From positions 22,397,630-22,461,629 of the forward strand of contig CM061069.1 in the NCBI GenBank assembly GCA_030762895.1: a DNA stretch of 64,000 bases, in the 5' to 3' direction. Positions 20,982-35,000 of the stretch are shown here, in pieces (within the stretch, counting starts at the first letter, position 1; every line of letters begins with the position of its first letter). The translations under genes and the position numbers were made by a program. The notes below the pieces were generated by a model. The model saw only the letters and a list, made by a program, of their open reading frames with translations. It was not told where the DNA came from and did no database searches. Source of the DNA: Sophora flavescens. Lineage: Eukaryota; Streptophyta; Magnoliopsida; Fabales; Fabaceae.

Positions 20982-23900
20982 ATGCCTCAAAGAGAAGAAT
21001 TTCCTACACAGAGATTAGATGGTGCTCCGAGTGATGACATTGGATGGCATTTTGGAAACCCAGAGAGGAAGTAAGTCGTAACAATATCGAATGCAAACTT
21101 TGTCACAAGATAGTAAGAGGTGGCATTACAAGATTGAAACAACATATAGCACATATGAAAGGACAAGTGTCCTGGCTGTGCTAGAGTGAGCAAATTGGCT
21201 AGAGAAGGTATGATGAAGCTTCTTCTTGAAGGAAAAGCAAAGAAAAATGACTCCAAAAAAATAAAAGAAGAATTTGAAGCACGCCTGAGAGGAGAAGATG
21301 AAGATGAAGCTGAAGATGTGGATCACCTTATTGATGAACGAATGAGGTTTGCTACACAGGAAAGCCTTAGATCACATCGCGAATGGGAAGATAGGCAACA
21401 ATTTAGACAACAAACAGGAGGGCGTGGAAATATATATGAACAAGGTGGAAGCTCTCATGCGAGTGTTGGTGGGGGTGAAAGGCCTGAAGATATCACTCTA
21501 GAGTTGAGATCTACAAATATTGATCTTATGAGGAGCAAAAGCATGAAGCAACCAAAAATCAGTAAGGGTATCATGAAGACATTGAGGAGGAAGCTAGGAG
21601 AGGCAGTAAGCAAGTTTTTTTATTTATGAACGCTTACCTATGAATTTAGCTAACTCTCCTTGGTTGCATAATTTGATTGTTACAGCTGCTGAGGTAGGTA
21701 AAGGGGTTAAATGTCCAACCCCTTATTAAATCTCGAGATGTATATTTAGAGAATGAATACAGGGAAATGAAGAAGTGGTTGAACGTATTGAGAGGTACAT
21801 GGAAAGAAAAAGGGGTGACAATAATGTGTGATGGTTGGACAGACGGTATCAACCATACTCATATTATGAATTTTTTGGTGTATAGTAGTAAGGGGACAAT
21901 TTTCTTGAAATATATTGATGCTTCTGATGTTATTAGTAGAAACACAGAATACTACTTTCAGTTATTAGATAAAGTTGTTGAAGAAGTGGGGGAAGAGTTT
22001 GTTGTTCAAGTTGTTACAGATAATGAAGCAAAGACTGAAAGCAATGGTCGTCCCCGATGGAGAAGCGGCCTCATTTGTATTGGTCTCCACTTGTGCGGCT
22101 CATTGTTTAGATCTTTGCTTGGAGGATATAGGAAAAAGAAAAATGTACAGAAGTTATTAATCGATGCAAAGATCGTGACAAATTTTCTCTATAACCATAT
22201 ATGGACAATCGATCTCATGAAAAAATATACTTGGAGGTAGAGAAATTGTCCGTCCCGGTGTTACCCGATTTGCAACGCAGTTCCTACAACTTCAAGCAAT
22301 TGTACAGCAAAAGCAAGGTCTAAGAAACATGTTCAACTCCGAAGAGTTTAGGCGATCTAAATTTGGTAAAGCGAGAAATGGACCGTCATATGAAGCAAGA
22401 ACAATTGTTAATGACAGTGAATGATCGGAGTAAGTCCCAAGACATATTGAAGGTGTTTGAGCCTTTAGTAAAAGTTTTGAGACTTGTTGATGGTGACGAG
22501 AAACCAACCATGGGTTTCATATATGAAGCCGTTGATAGAGCTAAACAAGCAATTAGACAAAATTCTCGTTATCATTCCATATATAATGATTTAATAGACA
22601 AGCGATGGAGTTACATGCATTCCGATCTTCATTCTGCCGGTATGTTGATATAATTTATAAATTTATTTTTATCATGTAATTTTATACTTATACTTTCATC
22701 CATAATAATATGTTATCCTTTTTTAGGTTATTTTCTTAATCCGCAATTTCAATACGGAGTTGAACATGGGGATGATGTCTATAAAGAAACGTTTGAAGGA
22801 ACAAATAGAGTCATCTTCAGAATAGAAAGAAACATTGATGATCAGATTAAAGCTCTGAACCAGGTTAGTAATGAATATTTAAATTTTTAAACTTATAATT
22901 CATTATTTATCAAATGAAGATATTTACATATTGATATATTATGTTATATTTCACAGTTAGTACTTTTTAGAGATAAGGTTGAAACATTTGGTACTCCTCA
23001 AGCTCAAGCAGCTTGGTCTAAGATGAATCCAGGTAAAATAATATTTTTTATAAATCAATGAACTTTAACTTTATTTTTTAATATAATAACTAATAATTTG
23101 TTTACCTTTTGTTGCTCCTTTAAAAAGCTGAATGGTGGTCCTTTTTTGGTGTATGTGCTCCTGAGCTTAAACTTGTGGCTATAAAAGTTCTTAGCCAAAC
23201 AACTTCGGCCACAAATTGTGAGAGAAATTGGAGCACATTTAGTTATATCCACACAAAGACAAGGAATAGATTGAAGTATAAAAAACTGCAAAAGCTTGTC
23301 TTCACGCACTACAATATGAAATTGAAAATGAGGCATCAAATGAGAAAAAGTCAAGATGAAATTGAAGCAAGTTTTAATCCTATCAATCTTGATTATATAT
23401 TTCAAGAAGATGCATTATCTCCATGGATTGAAGAGAGAGAAGATCCACTATTAGATGGAGTACAAAATGCAGAATGGTTGCCTCTAGTGGATACAGATGA
23501 TGAAGATGTGGAAGTTGTTGATGATAATGATGATTCTAATGAAGATGGTGGTGGTTTAAGTCCACCAAGTAATAATAGTGGTGATGGGGAAGCTGAAGAA
23601 GGTGGCGGTGATGATGATGGTGATGGTGATGATGATGGGCAATTTCAAAATGATCCATCTCAAGATTCACCATATAATAGGCGTTATAGGAGCTTGACTG
23701 ATATGGCTCCTTCTGGTAGTTCATTACCCGAGAGCAGCAGAGGTGGGTCACATTCGAGGAGAGGAAAAAGAAAACAAAATTTTCCACTTGAAGATTCTTC
23801 CTCTTCTAGTATTGCACAAAGTTTTAGTGACTTTGGTATTGATGATTCTTCTCAGAGTAGTCAACAACCTCATCCACCTTATTATCAATATCCTTATTTC

Positions 23901-24092
23901 AACACATATAACACATACGCAAGTGATCAAGCTCCCTCATACTACCAACCATCAATGAATTATCAAGATCCTTATCATCAGCAATCAAGTGGTGGATTTT
24001 TTGATTATGTCTTTGGACAAGGAGCTACAGAAGATGATAGTCAAAGTGAGAATAGAGGTTATGAACCACCACGTCATTCCACCATGTGGTAG
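20982..24092 (+). pseudogene. hAT transposase (BED finger, DUF659, C-terminal dimerisation domain), frameshifted
   Basis: The ATG at 20982 starts MPQREEFPTQRLDGAPSDD. In shifting frames follow a BED-type zinc finger (IECKLCHKIVRGGITRLKQH), REGMMKLLLEGKAKK, the DUF659-like block (GVTIMCDGWTDGINHTHIMN, VVTDNEA, CAAHCLDLCLEDIGK) and the hAT dimerisation domain (SATNCERNWSTFSYIHTK at about 23205-23260), with introns near 22650-22727, 22865-22957 and 23033-23128. The tail has an acidic Asp/Gly-rich segment and a Tyr/Pro-rich end, stop 24090-24092. Frameshifts occur near 21075, 21170, 21610-21720 and 22035-22075, so the transposase is probably inactive. Confidence 0.85.
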
Positions 24093-24965
24093 CAATTATC
24101 AAGTAAGTTCAATTTTTATTATCTTTGATTCATATATTTGTTAATTATTATTATTATTATTTTAAATTTATTAATTTATTTACTTTTTATCTTTTTTTTG
24201 TAGTGAAGACGTATCTCTAAGTGGTGACAATGTGACGTTATTTTAGAATCACAATTGCAGCTGGGTGTATGTATTCCTATATGTGACACTAATATCTTTT
24301 TATTTGTGATTCATATATATTTATGCACTATTAAGTTTCTGACCTTCTTACTTCTTTGTAATTTTGTACTTATATATGCTTAAAAGTTTTATTTATAATT
24401 TATTTTCACTAAATTAAGTTTAAATTATTCATAAACATAATACAATGTATTAAAAATGAATAGAAATTTGTGCAACATCATTAATAAAAGATATATAAAG
24501 AATTACAAAAAAAAAATGATTTATTTTCAATTTGTGAATTTTTCAAATGGTTTCACGCCGCAGCGGCCGCATTACGCATCGCAGCGGCCGCAATGACCGC
24601 AACCGCAGCGACCGCAACCGCGACCGCAACCGCAATTTAAAACCCTGGTTGTTGCTTTTAAAGTGGAGGGAATTTGAATTTTATTTGAGACTTTTGTAAT
24701 CTCAGATTGAGAAAGATGATGCAGAGAGAGGGTGAAAATTGAAAAGGGTCGCATGATCTTTTTAATTCTAATGAGTTCTCATCTGTGTGAAAGGGAAGGA
24801 GGATGAAGAAGAAGAGGAGGATGAAGAAGAAGAGGTCATGTGACTTTTTAAGGTCATGTTTTAATTTCATCCATTAAATCTTTGTAATTGTGATCCAATG
24901 ATATATATAAAGTTATAATTAAAGAGTTTTTTTTTTAAACACTGTTATACGTGTGTGCGAGTGTA

Positions 24966-24974
<9 letters not shown>

Positions 24975-25011
<37 letters not shown>
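24975..25011. repeat. (TA)n microsatellite
   Basis: Alternating AT/TA run of about 37 bases in the remaining copia leader. The surrounding bases 24933-25140 hold no gene. Confidence 0.9.
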
Positions 25012-25012
<1 letters not shown>

Positions 25013-25142
25013 TTTATCATTTATTCTGATATTTTCTTTGGTATTATATAATAACATGTGTTGCGATATGACTTATACGTGCTTGATAGGTCTTTGGAAT
25101 GAGACATCATGACCTCATTCTGGCCGGTCAGGGACGCCTAAG

Positions 25143-25589
25143 TTGGCTCCTGAGAAAACTGTTGGCTATTTGCAAAATCAAGTGATTACCTTAACTAAGG
25201 AAAGACTAGAACTTAAAAAGGAAAACTTCAGCCTTGGTTACATTAAAGGAAATTATGTTTGTGAAAAATACATAAAGTATGAGAAGGAAGTTAAAGACCT
25301 TCAATGCATGATAAAAAAGTTCACTAATGGTAGAGATAACCTAAATGTATTGCTTGGAAACCAAAAGGCATGTTATGATAAAGCGGGCTTAGGTTACAAA
25401 CCTCTTGTGCATGAAAAATCAATTAAGAACGTGTTTGTAAAACCTAAGGTTTCTACTAATCATTTTACTAGATGTTATTATTGTGCTAAAAAGGGGCATA
25501 CCGCATCCATTTGCATGGCTAGAAAGAAAACAAGTAAGAAAAAGTTATGGGTTCCTAAGGGAACATTTTATCATGCTAACCAACAATGA
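25143..25589 (+). pseudogene. Copia gag C-terminal part with zinc knuckle
   Basis: The open frame gives a coiled-coil-like stretch (LTKERLELKKENFSLGYIKG) and then the CCHC zinc knuckle CYYCAKKGHTASIC, which in Gag binds the element's RNA. The frame start is a TTG codon, so no true start is present. The N-terminal half of gag has been lost at the boundary with the inverted-repeat element. A TGA at 25587-25589 ends it; the frame then shifts before the protease segment. Confidence 0.8.
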
Positions 25590-25638
25590 CCCAACAAGAT
25601 TTGGGTACCTAAACAATCCCAATGAATTTGTTTTGTAA

Positions 25639-25903
25639 GTGTGCTTCAAGGTACATGGAGCCGATTGGTACCTTGACAGCGGATGCTCCAAACACATGAC
25701 CGGGGACAAATCAAAGTTCTTAACTCTTACGCCCAAGAAAGGTGGTCATGTGACATATGGTGACAATAACAAAGGAACAATACTTGGGAAAGGTAAAGTT
25801 GGTAAGGATCTCTCTACTTCCATAGATAATGTGTTGTATGTTGAAGGTTTGAAACATAACTTGCTTAGTATTAGTCAATTATGTGATAGAGGAAATAGAG
25901 TAA
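25639..25903 (+). pseudogene. Copia protease and start of the GAG-pre-integrase region
   Basis: WYLDSGCSKHMTGDKSKF is the active-site motif of copia proteases (D-S-G with the CSKHMTG signature). The typical VLYVEGLKHNLLSISQLCDR follows. The frame is cut by the CACTA 2 terminus at 25904 and continues at 36122 on the far side. Confidence 0.85.
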
Positions 25904-25919
25904 CACTACAACAGATTAG

Positions 25920-26225
25920 ACTTTTAATAGCGCACCTTTTATAGCATTTCCGTGCGGAAATGCTATTAAAAGTGATGGGGGGAATTTTAATAGCGGTTCC
26001 TTAAGGAAACGCTATTTTAGGTATCACCTAAGATAGCGTTTCGTTAAGGAACCGCTATTAAAAGTCAAGCTGCAGGAAAAGATAGCGCTTCCTTTAGGAA
26101 GCGCTATCTTAACTAACCACCTAAGATAGCGGTTCCACACGGAAACGCTATCTTTTCTAAATTGTAATAAATAAAAAAAATAAAATCAACTTTAGATAGC
26201 GTTTAAAATTAGAAATGCTATCTTA
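25920..26225. repeat. Left subterminal hairpin array of CACTA element 2
   Basis: Repeated inverted units of the form GATAGCGTTTCGTTAAGGAA and TTCCTTAAGGAAACGCTATT. The motif core AGCG...CGCT differs entirely from the ATCGGTT core of CACTA element 1. Confidence 0.85.
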
Positions 26226-28586
26226 GGTGTTTGCTGATTTTCTACACACGCGCGTTTGATCCTTCCATTCTCAGTTTCTGCCTACCTTCACTCTGACTGA
26301 CTTCGCAGAGAAATACCCAAGTCTGAAACCAGACGTATATTACCTGAGCCGGGCGTAACTCATATTTTAAACCAGAAACCAGTGTCCCTCCATGACTATT
26401 CACACCATGTTCTGCATGAACTCTCGTCACTCAGTTCCCGGTTCTCCCTCGTGCGACCCAAGTTGCCGAGTCTTCCCCATTCGCGCATCATCTTGCACAT
26501 CATCACTGTCTCTTCCTCTGATTCTTGCTCCGTCCCGTCGCATCTTAAGAAGCTTTTGATGCTCTAACCACTTCCCATCCCTTCCCCTTTACACACCTAA
26601 GGTACACTTGCCCCTGTGCTGCATTTATTTTCATGCGAAATCAAATGGGTAATGGGTTCTTTCGATTTTCTCATGCGAAATTGGGTCTTCTGAAATAGTT
26701 GGTTTTTAATATAGTTTTTGGATGATCTTGGCTGGATTGAATATGAGTGGGTTGCATGTCATTTACAGTGTGGAGGTGAATTGGTACATGCTAAGATATG
26801 GGGGAATGCTTTAGAATGCGCAGTACATGTTTGATAAAATGTTTCTTCCATTTTTAACATGATAATGTACTTCCTGAATGTATGTGCATGTTGGAATCAT
26901 GATTTGAGAACAATGTGTTTGCTGATTTTGTGGGTTTCATGTTCATCAAGGGTTTTGAATTTATGAATGCATGATTGGGGGATTTTGGAATGTTGTTCAA
27001 TTTGAAATTTCAGAAACCATAAATTGGTTTGAGCTACAATATTGATGCTAGTGGTCTTGCTGATTTTATTTACTTGAACATGCATTGACCCCTGTTACAT
27101 GTGTATGGTGTGTTGAGAATTTAAAAGGGTCGATGAGGTATGTCTCAACAATGGAGAGGTTGACTTAGATATTGTTCGTAAAATGAAATTATGATCTAAC
27201 TAGAACTTTTAAATGTCTCATCTCTCTGAAATTGGTATGTTAACTGACAAGGAAGATCTATGTGTGCTGCATGAGACAAGGAGCTTGTTGCTTTTATTCA
27301 AAGTCTGTTATGTGTGACACACATTGGTGTTAGGGAAATTCTAGTTGAGCACTTTTGGTCTTATTGGTGTTAGGGAAACCGCCGCATCCGAACCCTTTTC
27401 GTGCGCCTCCGTTCGGCCACCGCGTTCACTGTTCATCTCCTCCACACGCCACCTTTCAGCTCTCTCTCCTCCGCGCGCTATCAAATACTCATTTCTCCTC
27501 AATCTCTGCTCCAGGTAACCGCACCACTCATCTCTCTCTTATCTCTTCTCCAGATAAAGTTCATTTTAGATATTGTGGTTAAATATTTTACTTTGACACA
27601 TATATCAGAGATAAAAATTGCTAACATTGCTGACTTATCAAATTTTGGGGGTTACAAAGTATGGAAGCTTCAATGTGGAAGTAATAGACCCAATTTCTTA
27701 CTATTTGGAGCTATTGGAGGTAACTCATTTGTTTGCTTCATTAGAATCTAGTAGGATAATTCATGTGAACTGGATCTCAGTGTTGTGATGTTTATTTAAT
27801 TAAATTTTATTATTATTAATTTTTCTGCAGATGGTATTTGATTTTCAGCTAATCAAAGGTCTTCTTTCTTTCACGGCCAGATTTTAGGTACATTCTTCTT
27901 GCCGGCCTTCACTCTGACTCACTCGTCTCACTACCGCAGTCGCGCTCCATAGTCGTACCAACACCAGTCGAGCCTCCATCCCTCAGTCGTGTCTCTGCCA
28001 CGTCGCACCAACACCGATAGTGAGTTCTCTGCCTTTCTTTCACTTTGTCTTTACCCTACACAACACAACACCAGCGTGTGTGAGCATAGTTACAGAGAAA
28101 TAGCTGTTGAATTCTTCACATTTTTCAAATTGTTGTCAAATTTTCGTTCTGCTTAGTGCTTAGTCCCCACCATTCAGTCATCTTATATTTCTAAGCTCTA
28201 GTACTTAGCCCTTTGCACCAACTATATATATTATAGATGTATTTATACACTCATTGACTTGCTTAGGGAATTCACTATATGAATTATTGGGAGAGTTAGG
28301 ACACATGTGAATGCAATTCACTTTTACCATTTTCATTTTTTTTTTTAAGTTTATTTTTTCACTAACTAAATAAAGTTAATGACATACTAGTACTATCATT
28401 ATTTAATGGAAAAATCTAATGTATAGTATGATATGTGTTGTAGATATCGTTTTGCACTAAATATGGATGGCGCTAGAAACTGTATAACATGAATTAGTTT
28501 CAATCTGTAGACATTGCATGTAGACATCAGCCACTCTAAACTCAAAGTAAATATATTTAATAAATATTTTTGTAGAATGGGAAAAC
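26226..28586 (+). other. 5' region of CACTA element 2, no gene called
   Basis: This 2.4 kb stretch before the transposase start has C-rich, leader-like parts (26250-26590, 27380-27550, 27890-28020) separated by AT-rich, intron-like DNA, with possible splice donors such as GGTAACCGC at 27513. It could be promoter plus spliced 5' UTR, or captured host sequence. A frame at 27601-27740 reads IKIANIADLSNFGGYKVW, which I do not recognise. Confidence 0.4.
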
Positions 28587-31500
28587 ATGGATCGGAAATG
28601 GATGTCTGCCAATCGTTTAACGAAGGAGTATGAGGATGGGGTGAAAGAGTTCATTAGGTTTGCAGTTCGGCATGCGGAAAACCCTAGTACAACCATATGT
28701 CCTTGTTTAGGTTGTTGTTATGCAAGGCGAGTTAGTGCAGCCGAGTTGGAAGAACATTTAGTGTGTAATGGAATCGATCAAAGTTATACATGTTGGACAA
28801 AACATGGTGAGACAAGAGATGAGTCTAGTAAAATGAGGAATCGTGTGAGATATTCATCAAACGATACCAACACAAATACTTATGAGGGCGATCGTTTTGA
28901 AGACATTGCAAATGCTGTTGAAGAGGATCTTCGGGATTGTCCTCAAATGTTTGAGAGGTTGGTAAGTGATGCAGAGCAACCATTGTATGATGGTTGTACT
29001 AAATTCACAAGATTGTCGGCGATGTTAAAGTTGTATAACTTGAAATCGGGCAACGGATGGACTGATAAGAGCTTTACGGACTTACTCACACTATTGAAAG
29101 ACATGTTGCCGGAGGATAATGTGCTTCCTAGTCGGACATATGAGGCTAAACAAATGTTACCTCTATTGGCATAAGCTACCAGAGGATACATGCTTGTCCT
29201 AACGATTGCATTTTATTTCGGAATGAATATGCATCGTTAAAGATGTGTCCTAAATGCAATGCCTCACGATATAAGAAAGAATCAGATCCAGAGAAGGTTG
29301 TGTGGTATTTTCCCATAATACCCAGATTTAGGCGCATGTACCGTAGTTTAGAAGATTCAAAGCACTTGACATGGCATGAGGATGAAAGGATCAAAGATGG
29401 CAAGCTGCGGCACCCAGCAGATTCTCCTCAATGGAAGAAATTTGATCATGATTATCCCGATTTTGGGAAAGAATCAAGAAACCTACGACTTGCATTGGCT
29501 ACTGACGGATTTAACCCACATGGTGTTCAAAGTAGCTCTTACAGTACATGGCCTGTGATTTTGGTGATTTATAACCTATCTCCATGGCTATGCATGAAGT
29601 GCAAATTTATTATGTTATCTATGTTAATTTCTGGGCCCAAACAACCAGGAAACGATATAGACGTCTATTTGACTCCTTTGATTGAAGACTTGAAACAACT
29701 GTGGGAGACAGATGTGGAGGTGTATGATGGGTATAAGGAAGAAAGTTTCAATTTGAGAGCTATGTTGTTTGGAAAAATTAATGATTTTCCAGCCTACGGT
29801 AATCTGTCAGGATATAGCATCATGGGTCATTGTGCATGCCCTATATGTGAATATGGTACAGATTGGATGCGATTACAACATTGTAAGAAGAATGTCATTC
29901 TTGGGCATCGTAGATTTTTACATCCAAGTCATCATTACCGGTGGTGGAGAAAGGCGTTCAATGGGAACTCGGAAGAAGGTAGAGCTCCTTCACCGTTGAC
30001 GGGTGATCAACTTTTTGAAAAGGTAAAGGATTTGAATATCCAATTCAGTAAACCTTTTGCGAGAGATATTGTCACGAGAGGGTGGAAGAAAAGGTCGATT
30101 TTCTTTGAGTTGCCATATTGGAAATCATTATATGTAAAACATTTCCTCGATGTGATGCACGTTGAAAAAATATCTGTGATAGTGTCATTGCTACATTACT
30201 CAATGTGCCAGGGAAGACTAAAGATGGCATCAATGCAAGGTTGGACTTGGTTAGTATGGGAATAAGAAGAGAATTGGGACCGACGAAGAAGGGTAAAAGT
30301 ACTTATCTTCCTCCGGTTGCTCACACTCTATCTAGAAAAGAAAACACTGTTTTTTGTAAGTTTCTTGACGGAGTTAAGGTTCCGGAAGGGTACTCTTCAA
30401 ACATTAGGAACCTCGTATCGATGAAAGATCTCAAGTTAAAAGGTCTAAAGTCCCACTATTGTCATGTTCTCATGGAGCAGTTGATACCCATTGGTATACG
30501 GTCTATTTTGCCTAACAAAGTGCGGGGGGACCTTAACTAAACTCTGTTTCTTCTTCAAGGCAATTTGCAGCAAAGTGATTGACCCTGGGAAGTTGCCATC
30601 ATTGCAAAGAGAAATTGTTGTGACTTTATGCGAGCTTGAGATGTACTTTCCACCTTCATTCTTTGACATAATGGTTCATCTAACCATTCACCTTGTTAGA
30701 TAGACACAACTGTGTGGGCCAGCTTATATGAGATGGATGTACCCGATTGAGCGTTATATGAAGATATTAAAAGGGTATGTGAAAAACCGATCACGACCAT
30801 AAGGTTGTATTGTTGAACGGTATATTGTCGAAGAAGCTGTTGAATTATGTACCGAATACCTATCCAATGCTGATTCTATAGGGCTGCCAAAGTCTCGTCA
30901 CACATGGAGAATGATGGGGCAAGGAATTACTGGAACTGAAATAGTGACTATATCAAGGACAGAATGGGAGCAAGCACACTTATATGTTCTGCACAATGCC
31001 GATGAGGTTGAGCCATATGTTGAAAAACACAAGGACATGCTTAAGAGTTTGTATCCAAATAAGAATCAAAATTGGCTAACTAGAGAACACAATCGTTGTT
31101 TTATAACGTGACTAAGAGATCACATTTTTGCAGAGTTGACTGAAAATGCTACTTCAGTTTCAAATAGATTGAGATGGTTAGCCAAAGGTCCAAGTTTGCA
31201 TGTCTTCTCTTACCACGGTTATCAAATTAACGGGTACACATTCTATACAAAACAACAAGATGGTCGGAGTACAATGCAAAACAGTGGCGTGACTCTTGTA
31301 GCTCAGTCGATGCATATCTCAAGTGCCAAAGACAGAAACCCCATATATGCAAATATGTCATACTTTGGCGTCATTGAACAAATATGGGAGTTGGATTACA
31401 CAAAGTTTAAGGTTGGTGTGTTTGGTTGTAAGTGGGTTGACAATAATAACAGTGTTCAGATTGATGAGTCAGGGTTCATGCAGGTGGATCTTAATAGGGT

Positions 31501-31825
31501 GGGGTATAAAGATGAGCCTTTTATATTAGCATCTCAAGCTCAACAAGTGTTCTATGTCACTGAACCAGCTGATATGAAAAGGTCCATTGTTCTTTTGACT
31601 AACAAAATAATTACTAAGATTGATGATCAAGACCATGGAGATGTTGATATTGAAGATGATCCTTTCGTCAGGACATTACAATCACTTGAGATTGATCCAA
31701 CTAGGGATGATGGTATGTATATGAGAGATGATCATGATGAGGGGATTTTGGTCAATCCACCATTTCGTACTAATAAAGGACAAACAAATCTCAATCCAAT
31801 GAAGAAAAGAAAAAGGTTGACTTAA
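28587..31825 (+). pseudogene. CACTA tnp2-type transposase, several frame breaks
   Basis: The ATG at 28587 starts MDRKWMSANRLTKEYEDGVK with an N-terminal zinc-binding transposase-associated domain (CPCLGCCYARR). The tnp2 catalytic region follows (ACPNDCILFRNEYASLKMCP, LATDGFNPHG, LLFGKINDFPAYGNLSGYS, PYWKSLYVKHFLDVMHVEK), then a DUF4218-type part (LEMYFPPSFFDIMVHLTIHL, MRWMYPIERYMKILKGYVK) and a DUF4216-type C-terminus (FYTKQQDGRSTMQNSGVTLV, GVFGCKWVDNNNSVQIDESG). Stop codons or shifts occur near 29172, 30195, 30538, 30701, 30800 and 31109, so the gene is dead as read. DUF names follow the known order of plant tnp2 proteins; I did not run a domain search. Confidence 0.9.
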
Positions 31826-32002
31826 ACATGTATGTAGTGTTTGTGTTTAAATGAACTTTCCGATCCTTTTATATTATAATTAGCATCTTCCGGTAATGCT
31901 AGTGTTGATTTTGCTATCCAGTGATGTTTTATATTTTGCATCAATTAATATTATATTAATGTCCAATGATGTTTTACTTGTGTCTAATTTTTTTGTAGGT
32001 AA

Positions 32003-35000
32003 ATGGCATCTTCCAGTAATGCTAGTGCTGCCAAAGTGACGCGACGTGGGCCAACTGTTATGAAGGCGGTCATCCGCGCTAGGAGTAAAGGACAAAAATT
32101 TGAGGTAATTTACTTACTTATCTAAGGATTTCATAATGTTGTTTGATATCTAGATTTAATTAATTTATTATTTTTATTAGGTTGAATGGAATTATTTGGA
32201 CCAACCAATTCGTGCTAATGGAAAAATATTGAAGAGTTACATTGGGGCCTTTGTTCGGCAAACGGTCCCAATTATCTGTTCTAATTGGAAGGATGAAACT
32301 TTGGATGCTTTCAAAGAGAACATATGGGCTGATGTACAGGTAATTATTAAAATTTGTGAATTATATTGTAAACTATGTAAACATACTTACTTTGACACGT
32401 TGTTTGTATTGTTTTGCAGATGTCTTTTAATGTTGATGAATCTCGAAAAAAATTTGTACTTCAGGAAGCCGGTAACCTACATCGGGCATTCAGAACTAGA
32501 TTGACAAAAAAATTTCTAAGAGATGCTAACGGGAGTATCATAGAGGAACCTCCATCACAATATCCACACATATCAAGGGATGAGTGGGTAGATTTTGTAG
32601 CAATACGCACAGGAGATGCACGATTCCTGATATGTTTAATATCACGTTAGTCCTTATAATTATATGTATACGTACATATGACATTAACCATGTATTAATA
32701 TTACTTATATGTGTCTGAATAGAAATTAAGCAATGAAAATCGCAACAGAGCGTTAGATCCTGCATGCCCTTACAAAGCATCACGTAAGGGGTATGCTGAC
32801 ATTGAGGATGAATTGGTATGTATATATATAATTAACTGCATGTGTGGTAAATATGACTTTTAAACTGTTTGGTTAATATATATTATCTCAATATACAGAT
32901 ACAGGAGGCAGGGCCATAAGTTAAAAAAATTAAACGCCATATTGTGTGGAGGAAAGCCAGCGAGAACAAGGCGGGTGTAATTGACAACAAAAATACGTAG
33001 AACGTGTGGAATAAATGTGTAAATAGACTAACGTTTACATTTTCATTTGTTTTTTTGTTATGACAATATATAATAATGTTAACATTTGCATTTCACTGAT
33101 AACTATGTGTCAGGAGGAACTGTCACAGTCTGCAATAGAGGGAGAGATACAAGATTTTGGTCGCCAGGATATTTTTGCTAAAGCCCTAGGTGTGCCAGAG
33201 AACCCTGGTCGTGTTAGGGGTGTGGGTTTTGGCGTCTCTCAAAAAGACTACTTCCCACCTGAAGGTCGTGCAAAACATAACTGTGAAACGAAAAGGTGGG
33301 AGACATTGGTGTCTCAACTCTCAGAAAGATTGAAAAATTTGGAAGATAAGCTGAAAAAAAAAAGGAGGATGAGGAGAGGCAGGCTAATTTCACAGCCCCA
33401 GCAAGCGTCAAAGATAGTTGCACTCTAGCATCTGCCATCAAGCTTCCAGAGGTAATGCATGCTTTTTTTTTTACTAGTATTGCATTCGCAGTTAAATAGA
33501 TTCAATTGGATGCCTTAATTCACAACTTATTCATCTATCATTGGATTAGGGCGTCAACTCATGTCATCTATATTTATCAATCCCAAACCATCGTATGGTT
33601 GGTATGGGTGAAGTATATAATGAGCCGGGTGTTACACTGCACACCGGACCACTACCCCTTAACCATGTGAAAGTTGGAGTTGATGTTGCAACTGAGGGGG
33701 ATGCGCCATTGCCGGTACCTATCGATGATGCAGATGTAATGACAATAAGAGATGCAATAGGTACTTATGTGGCATGGCCAATTGATCTCGTGGTTGTAAT
33801 TAATATGGTATGTAATTGCATTTTTCCACCTTTTCATATACGGCGTATATTTATTACATTAGTTGATCACTAACTGGCATATTGAAATGCAAAATTTCCA
33901 GACACCTGCAAAATCCAAAGGCAAGGGCAGAGTGCCTGAACATACAAGGGAATTAATTACAACCCCGGAAAATAAAGGAGGCAACTCTGAGGCCAACCCT
34001 CCTACAGCTGGTTCAACTAACATTTCTCTGGAATATTTCAATTTTCTTAAAATACATGAACGAAAGAATATGAAAAATGATGACCCATTGGACATAGAGA
34101 TAGAACAAAATATTTTTGGTGATCATATCATTGATAGAATTAATGCTGAAAATATCAGAGAAATTGTAAATCATGAATGGGTATCTGCCTCCGTTATTTC
34201 CGTATATATCAGGTACTAAATCAGGCTTAAAGTGTACAATATTTTTTTAGTCTTTCCATTTAAATATTGATGTCATTGGTGTAATCCATTTTTATATTTT
34301 AATTGAAGGTATTTGTATGAAGAATTTTTGCTTCCAAAGGAAAGAACGAGGAGGTTTCTGTTCTTGTCCCCACACCAAACAGATACATACGGCTTCTTCG
34401 GGAGGGATTCACAGATAACGTATATAGCTGACCGCTTTGCAACTACAAAAAGAGAATATCAGCCCTTGTTTCTAGCACCGTGCAATGTTGGGTGAGTCAC
34501 TTATCCTATAGGACTTAACGCACAATAATGAATTATATAAAAGTTGAGGTGCTTAGGATTTGTTATCTCAACATTTTTGTAGGAATCATTGGGTGCTGTG
34601 CACGATAAATACTGTTGAAGAGATTATTTACTATCTGGATTCCTTACATGTTGATCCTAGGAATCGCCCAGAATTAAAGAATATGTTCAATAAGTAAGCA
34701 TGCTTTTATATTTCTGATTTTCTATGATTCTGTCGAATGGCTTCCATGGTAGATACATGTTGCAAGTTGTCTGGTCCTAATGTGCTTTTGATTTTTGACA
34801 TTAGAATAACTGTGTTGAATTGACATATATTGGGTTGTGGCTGTTGTAGTTCAAAATAAAAAAAAGCATGTGTGTGTTTGTGATGATTGAAAATATGTTT
34901 CTTAATGAAGTCTGTTTGATTTTGTGATTAGTGCTTTGCAAGTTTATCGTGCACGTAGTGGAGCTAAGGTGTCGCGTTTAAAGGCAACCAACATTAAATG

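Larger units (their letters stand above)
19203..24647 (+). mobile_element. hAT element with perfect 8-base target duplication
   Basis: Inverted termini are CAGGGTTTCAAAATGCGGTC on the left and, read inverted, CAGGGTTTTAAATTGCGGTT on the right. The 8-base duplication gttgttgc lies at 19195-19202 and 24648-24655. The 5,445-base element carries a complete but frameshifted transposase gene. Both ends are followed by GC-rich subterminal repeats (GCGGCCGCAA type). Confidence 0.95.
18444..24932. mobile_element. Inverted-repeat element that carries the hAT insertion
   Basis: The left end GAGAACTCTTAATAATAACC and the right end, read inverted, AACTCTTTAATTATAAC are similar, and further in AAATCACGTGACCCC matches AAAGTCACATGACCTC. 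Without the hAT element the unit is about 1 kb and non-autonomous. The type (perhaps Mutator-like) and exact ends are uncertain, and no target duplication was found. The unique part (18560-19194) has C-rich leader-like sequence with no convincing gene. Confidence 0.4.

Noticed and set aside
23536..23787. - strand frame with a run of His
   Set aside because: It is the antisense of the Asp/Gly-rich acidic tail of the hAT transposase.
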